Source: Xenorhabdus szentirmaii DSM 16338
Lineage (GTDB): Bacteria; Pseudomonadota; Gammaproteobacteria; Enterobacterales; Enterobacteriaceae
Assembly (NCBI RefSeq): GCF_002632585.1
Contig: NZ_NIBV01000002.1
Span: forward strand, 837,909 to 901,908
Direction of reading: 5' to 3'
Length of the DNA stretch: 64,000 bases
Below are positions 1-8,708 of this stretch, one piece after another. The notes below the pieces were generated by a model. It ran no database searches. It worked only from the letters and a program-made list of their open reading frames with translations, and was not told the origin of the DNA. The number at the start of each line of letters is the position of its first letter. The first letter of the stretch is position 1. The position numbers and the translations under genes are program-made.

Positions 1-420
1 CCAATTGTTCAACCCTCAACCCAAAATTCTGTGGATACGATAATATAACCACTTTATATATTAGTAAATATCAATATTTTCGTAAGGTACAATCATAATC
101 TTAGACGATAAATATGATTGGTTCATGGTAAAGGATATTTTCTTTATAAAAATATTATATTCTAATTTTTAATATGATAAAAATAAGACTTTTCTTGTTT
201 TTGCATTAAGCAATGAATGGTTGGAATTATAACAAATGGTAATTTACCAGCTCTAAATTATCTTAGTAATATTGCACCTTATTAATTTTCGATACCTTAT
301 TGATAGATATTCAATATCTATGCTTTTGTATGCTTGTTAAACATAATCAGGATTCTTTCTTATTATTTTTCATAGTGTTAAAAGTTTGTTTATCGAAAAA
401 TAAATTAATTAAAAAACACC
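1..420. other. AT-rich non-coding stretch at the window edge
   Basis: No convincing gene is seen. The stretch is very AT-rich and ends just before the capsid gene. The only open frame (from position 300) overlaps the capsid start and has no family-like sequence. A promoter for the head module may lie here, but I could not single one out. Confidence 0.5.
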
Positions 421-1572
421 ATGAAAAAACTACTCGAATTACGCCAGAAAAAATCCGATTTAACCCAACAAATGCGTTCACTGCTCACCAAAGCTGAAAA
501 CGAAAAACGCTCGCTCAATGTCGATGAAGCCAAAGAGTTCGACGAACTGCGTAGCCAGTCCGACACGCTGAATACTGAAATTGCCCGTTATGAGTCTTTA
601 GCTGATGAAGAACGCAGTCAGGCAAAAAGCCAACCGACCAGCAAAAAACTCAGCAATGATGAATTACGCCACTATGTTCTGACTGGTGAAACTCGCTCCC
701 TGTCTACGGGTGTTCCGTCTGAGGGGGGCTATACCGTTATCCCTGAGCTGAACAAACAAATCATGCAACAACTGACTGATGAGTCAGTCATGCGCCGGAT
801 CTGTACGGTAAAAACCACACGTAGCAACGAATATAAGCAATTGATTTCAGTCGGTGGCGCTGCCGTGGCACACGGAGAAGAAGGCAAGGCACGCAGTGAG
901 ACAACGACACCGAAGATGGAAGAAGTCAGCATAAAGCTGTTCCCCATTTATGCCTACCCCAAAACCACCCAAGAAATTATCGATTTTAGCGATGTCGATA
1001 TCTTAGGCTGACTGACTTCCGAAATTGCAGACACATTTGTTGATACCGAAGAAACGGATCTCGTGACCGGTGACGGCAGTAAGAAAGCGAAGGGCTTCCT
1101 GTCTTATTCCCGTGATACCCAAGCTGACAAAGTACGTGCATTTGGTACATTGCAAAAACTGGAAGTTACCGCGCTTTCCGCCGATAGCCTGATTGACCTT
1201 AAGTTCCTACTCAAGAACAAGTATCGTAAAAATTCAGTCTGGGTGATGAACTCCAGTACAGCCGCGCAGGTGCAGAAGCTGAAAAACGGCAATGGCGACT
1301 ATATCTGGCGGGAACGTTTACAGGCGGGTGATCCGGATATGCTGCTGGGCTTGCCTGTCCATTACCTCGAATTTATGCCGGAGGGTGTGATCGGTCTGGG
1401 TGACTTCAAACGCGGCTATTTCATTGTTGACCATGAAACGGGCATTCGTACCCGTCCTGACAATATCACCGAGCCGGGATTTTATAAGGTTCATACCGAT
1501 AAATATCTGGGTGGCGGGCTGGTGGATCCCAACGCGATTAAGGTACTGGAAGTGAAAACATCCAGCAACTAA
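421..1572 (+). pseudogene. HK97-type major capsid protein, interrupted by an in-frame TGA
   Basis: The frame encodes a head shell subunit of the HK97 gp5 family. Residues 1-100 form the charged, helical scaffold (delta) domain that the prohead protease normally removes; the shell domain begins near the GGYTVIPELNKQI motif. The total is 383 codons, the usual family length. Codon 197 (1009-1011) is TGA within FSDVDILG-stop-LTSEIAD, where relatives have Trp, so this is a TGG to TGA change with both halves left in the same frame. The SD before the ATG is weak. The protease gene follows after 43 bases. Unless the TGA is read through, no complete capsid is made. Confidence 0.88.
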
Positions 1573-1615
1573 GCAGAAGGGGTATCGCGCCCTTTCCAAG
1601 CCTTGGAGTCCATCA

Positions 1616-2164
1616 ATGAAGAATGATTTTGAAATCCGCACAGCTTCACTGTCTGCCCGCAATAAGATGCTGACAGGTTATGTGATTAAGTGGAACAGCC
1701 GATCACACGTGCTGTGGGATGAGTTTATCGAACAATTCGCACCGAATGCATTTAACGCCAGTTTAGCGGCAGGCGCTGATATCAGAGCGTTGTACGAGCA
1801 CGATCCGATAAACCTGTTAGGCCGTACCACGTCCAGCACATTGCAACTTGTCGAAGATGCCACCGGATTACGTTTCGAGTTAACCCCGCCAGATACGCAA
1901 TTGGGGCACGATGTGCTCACGTTGGTTGAACGCGGGGATATACAAGGCATGTCCTTTGGTTTTCGTGCCATTAAAGATCAGTGGGATACCAGTCAGACAC
2001 CTTATATCAGAACAGTATTGGAGGCTGAATTACGGGAAATCACCATAACCAGCTTACCTGCCTATCCTGAAAGTGGCGTTGAGATTGCCAAGCGTTCACT
2101 GAATGCCGCTAAACCCTGCTTTGTGGATTTGCGTCATTACTGGTTGCAACTGTCCGAGGTGTAA
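1616..2164 (+). CDS. HK97-family prohead protease (peptidase U35)
   Basis: This 182-residue serine protease would mature the capsid by cleaving the capsid delta domain. The U35 signature is visible: His62 in YEHDPINLLGRT and Ser113 in GMSFGFRA. Length fits the family. An SD GGAG lies before the ATG. The stop overlaps the portal start (TAATG), indicating translational coupling. It sits after the capsid gene here, the reverse of the usual phage order portal-protease-capsid. Confidence 0.9.
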   Translation: MKNDFEIRTASLSARNKMLTGYVIKWNSRSHVLWDEFIEQFAPNAFNASLAAGADIRALYEHDPINLLGRTTSSTLQLVEDATGLRFELTPPDTQLGHDVLTLVERGDIQGMSFGFRAIKDQWDTSQTPYIRTVLEAELREITITSLPAYPESGVEIAKRSLNAAKPCFVDLRHYWLQLSEV

Positions 2165-3384
2165 TGATGTGGCCTTTTAAGCGTAAAACACCTGAAACCC
2201 GCAGCATGGGTATTGATGAGTTTCTTTCTCTGGCAGGCATATCTAATACCAAATCGGGCGAACATGTTTCCCCCTCGACGGCAGAAGGTTTACCCGCCGT
2301 GATGAACGCGGTTACCGTCATTAGTGAAGCGGTAGCCTCCATGCCTTGTTATCTCTATCGGGTTCAGCACCAGAACAGCAAAGAATCCCGCGAATGGTTG
2401 AGCGATCACCCCGTTGATTACTTGCTGAATGAATGTCCGAATGACTGCCAGACACCGTACCAGTTCAAAAGAACCCTGATGCGTCATTGTCTGCTGAATG
2501 GCAATGCGTATGCAGTGATTGTCTGGGGGCAGGATGGTCAGCCACAATCATTGCACCCTTATCCGCCGTCAGCGGTTGTACCCCAACGATTATCCGATCA
2601 CCGGTTTGCGTACACTATCACAGAACCCTATAGCGGCAAGGTAAGAACTTATTTACAGGAGGAAGTGCTGCATCTGCGCTATGCCACCGAAGATGGTTTT
2701 CTTGGGCGATCGCCTGTTACCGTTTGCCGTGAAACTCTGGGTTTGGGGCTGGCACAACAGCGCCACGGCGCCAGCATTATGAAAGATGGCATGATGGCGG
2801 CGGGGGTGATTAAAGCCGCTGACTGGCTGGATGGGATCAAGGGAAGTAAGGCACTGGAAGCCCTCGAACGTTATAAGGGTGCTCGCAATGCAGGGAAAAC
2901 GCCGATTCTTGAAGGCGGGATGGAATACCAGCAGCTAGGCATGAGTAACCAAGATGCGGAATGGCTGGCCTCCCGTCGCTTCACCATTGACGATATCGCC
3001 CGTATGTTCAATGTCAGCCCGATCTTTCTGCAAGAATATTCGAACAGTACCTACAGCAACTTTAGCGAGGCCTCCCGCGCTTTTCTGACCATCACTATGC
3101 GCCCGTGGCTTGCCAATTTTGAACAACAAATCAAAGCGGCCTTGCTGATGACTTCGCCAAAGCGGGGTATGCGTTATCAAGTGGAATTTGATACTGCCGA
3201 TTTGCTGCGTGCCAATCCGAAAGAACGTTTCCAGAGTTATGAGACGGCGATTAAATCCGGTGTCATGTCACCGAATGAAGCCCGCGAACGTGAGGGATTA
3301 TCGCCCCGTGAGGGCGGTGATGAATTCAGTCAGGCATGGAAACAAACGGTTGAAGTGAAAAAACCTGTGGAGAACAAGGCATGA
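2164..3384 (+). CDS. HK97-family phage portal protein
   Basis: This 406-residue protein would form the dodecameric DNA gate at the special capsid vertex and dock the terminase. The sequence matches the HK97-type Phage_portal family: an N-terminal WPFKRK start, a central GFLGRSPVTVCRETLGLG region, and the FNVSPIFLQEYSNSTYSN segment that is conserved in portals. It shares one base with the protease stop and its own stop overlaps the next gene in ATGA, so the head genes are read as one operon. No damage is seen. Confidence 0.92.
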   Translation: MMWPFKRKTPETRSMGIDEFLSLAGISNTKSGEHVSPSTAEGLPAVMNAVTVISEAVASMPCYLYRVQHQNSKESREWLSDHPVDYLLNECPNDCQTPYQFKRTLMRHCLLNGNAYAVIVWGQDGQPQSLHPYPPSAVVPQRLSDHRFAYTITEPYSGKVRTYLQEEVLHLRYATEDGFLGRSPVTVCRETLGLGLAQQRHGASIMKDGMMAAGVIKAADWLDGIKGSKALEALERYKGARNAGKTPILEGGMEYQQLGMSNQDAEWLASRRFTIDDIARMFNVSPIFLQEYSNSTYSNFSEASRAFLTITMRPWLANFEQQIKAALLMTSPKRGMRYQVEFDTADLLRANPKERFQSYETAIKSGVMSPNEAREREGLSPREGGDEFSQAWKQTVEVKKPVENKA

Positions 3385-3719
3385 GAGCAGGCAGGTTGAG
3401 GCACCGAATCACCCTTCAGAAAAACGAATCAAGCCGCTCACCGATGGGGTCGGTGATAAACAAATGGGTGGATGTTGCTGACGTTTGGGCAGAAGTACAG
3501 CCGATTAGCGGGCGGGAACTGGTCGCCTCCGGTGCTGTGCTATCCGAAGCTACCGTGCGTATCTGGCTGCGTTACCGTGATGATATCACCACAACAAATC
3601 GCATTATCTATCAAGGTGCCAGCACCCACGGTAAGAGCTTTGCCATTGTTGCCGTTATCCCTGATCCGAAACACTCCCGTCTGGAACTGCTTTGCAAGGG
3701 AGGCGTGAAATATGTCTGA
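3381..3719 (+). CDS. Head closure / head-tail adaptor protein (SPP1 gp16-like)
   Basis: This 112-residue protein belongs to the Phage_H_T_join type; MRAGRLRHRITLQ at the start and WAEVQPISGREL in the middle are typical. Such proteins bind under the connector, seal the filled head and present the surface for tail attachment. In a tail-less satellite this would be the surface that captures a helper phage tail. It overlaps the portal (ATGA) and the next gene by a few bases. Confidence 0.82.
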   Translation: MRAGRLRHRITLQKNESSRSPMGSVINKWVDVADVWAEVQPISGRELVASGAVLSEATVRIWLRYRDDITTTNRIIYQGASTHGKSFAIVAVIPDPKHSRLELLCKGGVKYV

Positions 3720-4014
3720 TATTGAAATTTCCCTCAGTGAAATCAAACAACATTGCCGGATTGATGAAAGCGACGCCCTTGATGATGCGTTATTAATGGC
3801 GTATGCCGAAGCCGCGCTGGAAGTCTGTCAGCAACATATCGGTAAGCGGTTTGATAATGGCTTGGCTTTTACGCCAGCAATCAAAGTAGGCTGCCTGCTT
3901 TATATCGGGTTGCTGTATGAAAATCGGGAAATGGCAACGGATATTGAGCTAAAAGAAGTCCCGTTTACCATTAAATCACTGTGGTCAGTCTATCGCGATG
4001 TGGGAGTCTACTGA
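3712..4014 (+). CDS. Head-tail connector protein (gp6-like)
   Basis: This 100-residue, mostly helical protein is of the HK97 gp6 / phage_gp6 connector family. SLSEIKQHCRIDESDALDDALL at the start and a C-terminal LYENREMATD segment are the family pattern. It would form a ring below the portal. It overlaps the head-closure gene upstream and shares the TGATG junction with the HNH gene downstream. Confidence 0.82.
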   Translation: MSDIEISLSEIKQHCRIDESDALDDALLMAYAEAALEVCQQHIGKRFDNGLAFTPAIKVGCLLYIGLLYENREMATDIELKEVPFTIKSLWSVYRDVGVY

Positions 4015-4448
4015 TGCCGTGGCAGCCCTTAAAGCGATGTAGCTATCCACACTGCCGCGAGCGGGTGAAATCAGGCCGATGCGAACAACACCAGCGGGAA
4101 GCCAGACGCCAGCAGGACAAGCAACGCGGCACCCGAACCCAGCGAGGCTACAGCAATCAATGGGGACGCTATCGGCTGCACTACCTGAAAGCCAACCCAT
4201 TATGTGCTCATTGCTTACAGCAAAGTATTTACACGCCTGCCATCATTGTAGATCACATCATCCCGATACAGGGTGATGCTGATGTGCTGTTCTGGCCTGC
4301 ATCGAACCATCAAGCATTATGCCAGACCTGCCATAACCGCAAGACCGTACAGACAGACCCCATGACCAAAGCAAAGCGCAAGCAGGGTGCTTATCGAGAG
4401 CAGGAAACCGAAGCGACAAGGTATCGTGATTGGTTATCAAAAGAATAA
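4014..4448 (+). CDS. HNH endonuclease of the packaging module
   Basis: This 144-residue protein has a Cys/His-rich N-terminus (CSYPHCRE, CEQH) and an HNH core: CAHCLQ, DHIIPI, then NHQALCQTCHNRKT. HNH proteins beside TerS/TerL of HK97-type phages support terminase cutting at the packaging site. I chose the ATG at 4014, coupled to the preceding stop, over an upstream in-frame ATG at 3981 that would overlap the connector. The gene ends 126 bases before TerS. Confidence 0.85.
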   Translation: MPWQPLKRCSYPHCRERVKSGRCEQHQREARRQQDKQRGTRTQRGYSNQWGRYRLHYLKANPLCAHCLQQSIYTPAIIVDHIIPIQGDADVLFWPASNHQALCQTCHNRKTVQTDPMTKAKRKQGAYREQETEATRYRDWLSKE

Positions 4449-4574
4449 TAACGAAACGAAATAACGGGGTGGGGGTATCAAAAATGACAAATGCCCCTCC
4501 CAGCGGAACCGCCCCCTCCTTCAATTTTTACGCACGGCAGTTTTTTTGAAAATAAAACGACAAGGAAAACAATC

Positions 4575-4928
4575 ATGGCAAGAGCGCCAAAACCGCCTAC
4601 TTACCTTAATGATATCGCCGCCAGCCAATGGAAGGCCAAAGGTAAAATTTTAGCTGAGCGGGAAGACCTGAACGCCGCTGACTGGAACAATTTAGAATTG
4701 TATTGCGTGAACTATGCCATTTACCGAAAAGCCGTGGCAGACCTTGATATCAGGGGCTTTAGCATTGTAAACAGTCAGGGCAGTGAAAGCCGAAATCCAT
4801 CATTGAGCGCTAAAGCCGATGCCGAGAAAATCATGATAAAAATGTCGTCGTTGCTGGGTTTTGACCCCGTGTCACGGCGTAAAAATCCGGTGGAAACCGA
4901 GGAAGAAGACGAGCTGGATCGCCTATGA
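4575..4928 (+). CDS. terS: Terminase small subunit (P27 family)
   Basis: This 117-residue protein resembles the P27-family TerS (MARAPKPPTYLNDIAASQWK start, FSIVNSQGSESRNPSLS centre, acidic end). It would recognise the packaging site and load TerL. The start at 4575 has an upstream AGGA; an in-frame ATG at 4491 would add a proline-rich stretch unlike the family. The stop overlaps the TerL start in ATGA. In cf-PICIs this subunit gives the satellite its own packaging specificity. Confidence 0.85.
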   Translation: MARAPKPPTYLNDIAASQWKAKGKILAEREDLNAADWNNLELYCVNYAIYRKAVADLDIRGFSIVNSQGSESRNPSLSAKADAEKIMIKMSSLLGFDPVSRRKNPVETEEEDELDRL

Positions 4929-6524
4929 ACGCATGGGAACAGTACGCTTTTGATATCGAAAACGGCAAAATTCCGGCCTGTAAGCGCGTAAAACAGGCCG
5001 TTAAACGCTACTTTAACGACCTGAATAACCCGCTTTATGTGTTTGATTTGGAGGTTGTAGCACGGTTTATTGCCTTTTCCCGTGTCTGTCCGCATGTCAA
5101 AGGCCATTTGCGCGGTAAACCCATCATGCTTGAGCCGTGGCAGCAGTTCGCCTTTGCGAATCTGTTTGGCTTCAAAGTGAAAGTGGCCGGACGTAGAAAA
5201 TACCGCAGTGCTTATATTCAGGTGCCACGCAAAAATGCGAAATCGACGGTGGCTGCAATACTGGCTAACTGGTTTCTGGTGATGGAACAAGGCCAGCAGG
5301 ATATTTACACCGCCGCCGTAAGCCGTGATCAGGCGCGAATTGTGTTTGATGATGCCCGCCAGATGAGCCTGTTATCAAAGCCATTGAAAAAACGAGTAGC
5401 TATCCAGCAACACAAAGTTACTTATCCAAAGACTAACAGTTTGTTAAAACCATTGGCCGCCAAAGCCGCTACGATTGAGGGTACAAACCCCAGTTTGGCA
5501 ATTGTCGATGAATATCACTTACACCCTGATAATGCTGTTTACAGGCAGTAATGTTATTTCAGCCTGTAAACAGCATTATGATTATTGCTGCCAGATACTG
5601 GATGGCGAAGAACAGAACGAATCCCTGTTTGCCCTGATTTACGAACTGGACGACGAGAAAGAGATTGATGATGAATCCCTTTGGATAAAAGCTAACCCTA
5701 ATCTTGATGTATCGGTAGACAGTGCCGCCTTGCATGACACAATCCAGAAAGCGCGAGGCATTCCCTCACAATGGACGGAAATGCTAACCAAACGCTTTAA
5801 TATTTGGTGTCAGGGTGAAACCCCGTGGTTGGGTGAAGGTGCATGGAAAGCCTGCCAGACTGATTATGATGAAAATGATCTCAAAGGGCTGGAGTGTTAC
5901 GCCGGACTGGATTTATCTTCAACAGGTGATATAACCAGTCTCTGTTACACGTTCCCCGTGGATAATGAACTGTTATTACTGACCCGTCATTACTTACCCG
6001 AAGCGCAGTTACAAAACCCCGCCAACAAGAATCGGGCTGTGTATCGACAATGGGCGCAAGCAGGCTGGATACGTACCACCGCAGGCGATTGCATTGATTA
6101 TGACTGTATCCGTGATGATATTCTCGACGACAGCCAGCAGTTTGATATCAAGCTGGTGGGTTTTGACACATGGAATGCCACGCATCTACGTACCCAATTA
6201 CAAGGCGTGGGGCTGGATGTTGAGCCGTTCCCGCAAACCTATATGCGCTTTAGCCCCGTGGCGAAATCTGCCGAGGTATTCGTTAACCGCAAAGTTATTC
6301 GTCACAATGGCGATCCGGTGCTTACGTGGGCAATGTCCAATGTGGTGATGGAAACCGACGCGAACGCTAATATCAAACCGAACAAGAGAAAATCAGCGAA
6401 TAAAATCGACCCTGTGATTGCGTTCCTGATGAGTTTTGGCACATGGCAGATAGAGCATGAAGAGTTTGCGTTTAGCTTAAGTGAAGAGCAGCAAGAGCAC
6501 CTTAACATGTTCAATGGGATATAA
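4925..6524 (+). pseudogene. terL: Terminase large subunit, broken by an internal deletion and frameshift
   Basis: The N-terminal ATPase runs from 4925 to a stop at 5549-5551: Walker A-like RKNAKST at residues 102-108 and Walker B LAIVDE with Asp195-Glu196. The rest continues in another frame to 6524 and holds the nuclease part (AGLDLSSTGDITSL, LVGFDTWNA, DPVIAFLMSFG). Relatives carry about twenty residues between DNAVY and VISACKQHYDY that are missing here, so the lesion is a small deletion that also shifts the frame. A perfect inverted repeat spans the junction. The packaging motor is almost certainly non-functional. Confidence 0.88.
5529..5579. repeat. Perfect 18-bp inverted repeat at the terminase deletion junction
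   Basis: The left arm 5529-5546 (ATAATGCTGTTTACAGGC) is the exact reverse complement of 5562-5579, separated by 15 bases. The outer parts encode DNAVY and CKQHY, so they probably pre-date the deletion and formed a hairpin across which replication slipped. The premature TAA at 5549 lies in the loop. Confidence 0.9.
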
Positions 6525-6645
6525 CGTAAAAAGTTAAGCTGTTTTACTGATTCGCTTATTGAACCAGATAAAACAATTCGTTAAAGTATCTCCACCATTG
6601 GCAAAATCTAATGGTCAGGGTTTCGCAGCCTTGTAAGCATACTTT

Positions 6646-6759
6646 CACTGGTAGGAAGTTTCTATCAGTGCGTCTGTTATCGCCTTTTCAATGGTGATTC
6701 AGACGGGGGAGGCTTCGGCCTCGCCGGTTAGTATGCACCGGTACTGCGAACCCCGTCTG
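6646..6759 (+). ncRNA. Structured RNA candidate with three or more stems between terL and ner
   Basis: Nested complementarity is strong: hairpin 6646-6654/6662-6670, an outer stem CAGACGGGG/CCCCGTCTG (6700-6708/6751-6759), and inside it GAGGC-TTCG-GCCTC (6709-6722) and CCGGT/ACCGG (6724-6728/6737-6741). CGTCTG at 6671-6676 can also pair with CAGACG at 6700-6705, giving a competing fold. There is no ORF. The shape and place before a phage regulator recall C4/CI-type antisense immunity RNAs of P1 and P4, but I cannot confirm the family; the sense strand is inferred from the neighbours. Confidence 0.6.
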
Positions 6760-6800
6760 GATTGCCACCATCAATGATTAATTAATGGAAGGGGTAGCAG

Positions 6801-7061
6801 ATGATTGAAATTAAAAAAGACTGGCATCAAGCCGATATTATTGCTGCATTACGTAAGCGTGGTACAACCTTAGCGGCTGTTTCTCGCAACGCCGGGCTTA
6901 GTTCATCTACATTGGCAAATACTCTTAGTAGACCGTGGCCTAAAGGTGAATGGATTATTGCTAACTATCTTGGAATACATCCCTCAGAAATTTGGCCTAG
7001 TCGATATTTTGATATGAACGGTCAGATTATTGAGCGTAAATTTCGTGACAAAATTTTATAA
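6801..7061 (+). CDS. Ner/Nlp-family DNA-binding regulator
   Basis: This 86-residue helix-turn-helix protein is of the Mu Ner / SfsB (Nlp) family. The core DWHQADIIAALRKRGTTLA, then SSSTLANTLSRPWPKGEW, then IHPSEIWPSRYFD is diagnostic. Ner of Mu represses early transcription; in satellites and prophages such proteins act as small local regulators. An AAGGGG SD precedes the ATG. It follows the structured RNA candidate and is closed by a terminator at 7099-7130, so RNA and regulator may form one control unit. Confidence 0.85.
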   Translation: MIEIKKDWHQADIIAALRKRGTTLAAVSRNAGLSSSTLANTLSRPWPKGEWIIANYLGIHPSEIWPSRYFDMNGQIIERKFRDKIL

Positions 7062-7098
7062 GAGCTACATTTAAAATTTGTTATATGTTATTTATGAT

Positions 7099-7130
7099 AA
7101 GCACAAATTTCATATTATTTGTGCTTTTTT
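7099..7130 (+). terminator. Intrinsic terminator after the Ner-like gene
   Basis: AAGCACAAAT pairs with ATTTGTGCTT (ten base pairs, eight-base loop) and is followed by a run of T. It separates the regulator from the membrane-protein gene, which therefore needs its own promoter. Confidence 0.8.
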
Positions 7131-7300
7131 ATAGAATATTTATTTAAGAATATTAAAAATATTAGTTTGTTTTTTTAATATGCAAGAACTCATTGATTAT
7201 TAAATTTTTATATGGGATGAATTTCTATAATATCTATGAAAAATGCTATATTTAAGAAATGAAGCATTATAATAATTAGTGCAATCTTTTGGAGGAAAAC

Positions 7301-8449
7301 ATGAGCGCACCCATAACGATTATTTTTATTATAATTTCTATTATTATAGTTTCTTTTGTTTTTATGATTAAAAAATACCCGTTAAATGAAAAGAGATTAG
7401 ATAAACAAAATCTTTTTTGGTTTTCTGTGACTTTACCAATTATTCTTTTTTTTACATTTGGTCTCTTTGTATGGACAGGTTACAATATACGTTTAGATGA
7501 AAAAGGATTCAGTACTTTTCTAGAAATAAGTAAACTCCCATTAGCTATTTTGGCTTTATCTCCGGTATTTGGAGTTATTATATCAAATATTCACAGAACT
7601 ATACAAACAGACGAGCAGATCAAAAAAACATCTTTTAAGAACAATATGGATGCTTTTTATGCTCATAATAAATATATCCTTGAAGGACTAATGGATATAA
7701 ATATTATTAATTGTTACTCCGTCGAAAATAAACATGAAAAATATGTTTCGTACTTTAAAAAAATTACAGGTGACATCGAGTGTTTCAATAAATATAGAGT
7801 CAATGAAAATGTAATAATTAAATCACCTAAAAGATTATTCTCAAAGATGTATAAAAAAAACAATGAATTAAGGGATAGTTTTGAACCAAAACTAAATCTT
7901 GATTTTGCAGAGAAAATGAATAGTAGCATAGAGAAAGTGACTAAGGCGTTAACGTCTTTTGATTGTTGTTTTTCAGTGGAAAAAGGCTATGTGGAAATAA
8001 AATTAGATGAAAAAAACTTTAATTACTACGAAGGCTTTAATGCTTTAAAAAGTGGAATTGAAGAATTGAAATCTATCTTCAATATAGAAGATTTCTTACC
8101 TCTAGATTACTTCGATGAATTTCTTTCCAGTGAAGAGTATCATATTATTTTCAATAAAAAAAATGACAACGGCGATGATAAAGAAAATCATAGTATGATA
8201 GAAGAACAATATGATATATTATTAGAGTCTTTTATCATATTTTGTGAATTTACTGTTAATCATTTGAAATCTCTTTCAAAAGTGATTAATGAAGTATCAG
8301 AGTTGATTTCTAATGATCCAATCTATGATGTAGATGGTGATATTGAATTACCAAATATTATCTTAGACAATAGCCATGATTGGTCTTTTTCAAAGCTTCA
8401 TGATCTTCCTTTCTATTTTAGAAATGGCATAGGTATTGATTCTGTTTAA
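7301..8449 (+). CDS. Membrane-anchored protein of unknown function, possible defence effector
   Basis: I place the start at ATG 7301 because GGAGG lies just before it; a TTG at 7289 is in frame. The 382 residues begin with two or three hydrophobic segments (about residues 4-24, 38-60, 72-94), followed by a long, Lys/Glu-rich cytoplasmic part. The segment ALSPVFGVIISNIHRTIQTD, with a basic IHR just inside the last helix, resembles membrane effectors paired with retrons and similar anti-phage systems (for example retron Ec48), but no reverse transcriptase is seen here. The gene is much richer in A+T than the head genes and sits between the module and the attachment site, where satellites carry cargo. 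Function is not established. Confidence 0.55.
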   Translation: MSAPITIIFIIISIIIVSFVFMIKKYPLNEKRLDKQNLFWFSVTLPIILFFTFGLFVWTGYNIRLDEKGFSTFLEISKLPLAILALSPVFGVIISNIHRTIQTDEQIKKTSFKNNMDAFYAHNKYILEGLMDINIINCYSVENKHEKYVSYFKKITGDIECFNKYRVNENVIIKSPKRLFSKMYKKNNELRDSFEPKLNLDFAEKMNSSIEKVTKALTSFDCCFSVEKGYVEIKLDEKNFNYYEGFNALKSGIEELKSIFNIEDFLPLDYFDEFLSSEEYHIIFNKKNDNGDDKENHSMIEEQYDILLESFIIFCEFTVNHLKSLSKVINEVSELISNDPIYDVDGDIELPNIILDNSHDWSFSKLHDLPFYFRNGIGIDSV

Positions 8450-8531
8450 TATATTATTACTGTATCAATTTAGCGGAAGAAAAATTTACTAAAATGATAT
8501 GCGATTGCTAAGATATAGGAGAACAAGCGAT

Positions 8532-8551
8532 AAGGGGCACAAAAAGGGGCA
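8532..8551. repeat. Direct repeats of AAGGGGCA, possible integrase arm sites
   Basis: AAGGGGCA occurs at 8532-8539 and 8544-8551, twelve bases apart, about 60 bases before the putative attachment core. Spacing of about one helical turn suits arm-type integrase or excisionase sites. The function is inferred from place only. Confidence 0.4.
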
Positions 8552-8605
8552 TAAAATCAATAAGTAAAAATAAATTCAACTAATTCAATTAACTAACTTA
8601 TTTTA

Positions 8606-8625
8606 CTAGTCCCGCCCTGGCACCA
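8606..8625. other. tRNA-3'-end-like sequence, putative attR of element 1
   Basis: TAGTCCCGCCCTGGCACCA resembles the T-arm and acceptor end of a leucine- or serine-type tRNA with encoded CCA, and a strong terminator follows at 8667. Integration into a tRNA 3' end leaves exactly this: a short copy plus the native terminator on the far side of the element. The intact tRNA would lie left of this window, so the match cannot be checked here. Confidence 0.45.
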
Positions 8626-8666
8626 TATAAAAACTTGCGGTAATACAGCGAGTTAGGGTTAGAAAG

Positions 8667-8690
8667 AGCCACCTTCAAGGTGGCTTTTTT
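8667..8690 (+). terminator. Intrinsic terminator downstream of the putative attR
   Basis: AGCCACCTT and AAGGTGGCT form a strong hairpin followed by TTTTT. It may be the native terminator of the tRNA whose 3' end is copied at 8606-8625. Confidence 0.8.
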
Positions 8691-8708
8691 CTTTGATGAA
8701 AATCACAT

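Noticed and set aside
1009..1011. TGA as programmed read-through or a recoded genetic code
   Set aside because: TGA is the normal stop of many genes here (for example TerS and connector), and the other premature stops are TAG. Simple nonsense change is the easier reading.
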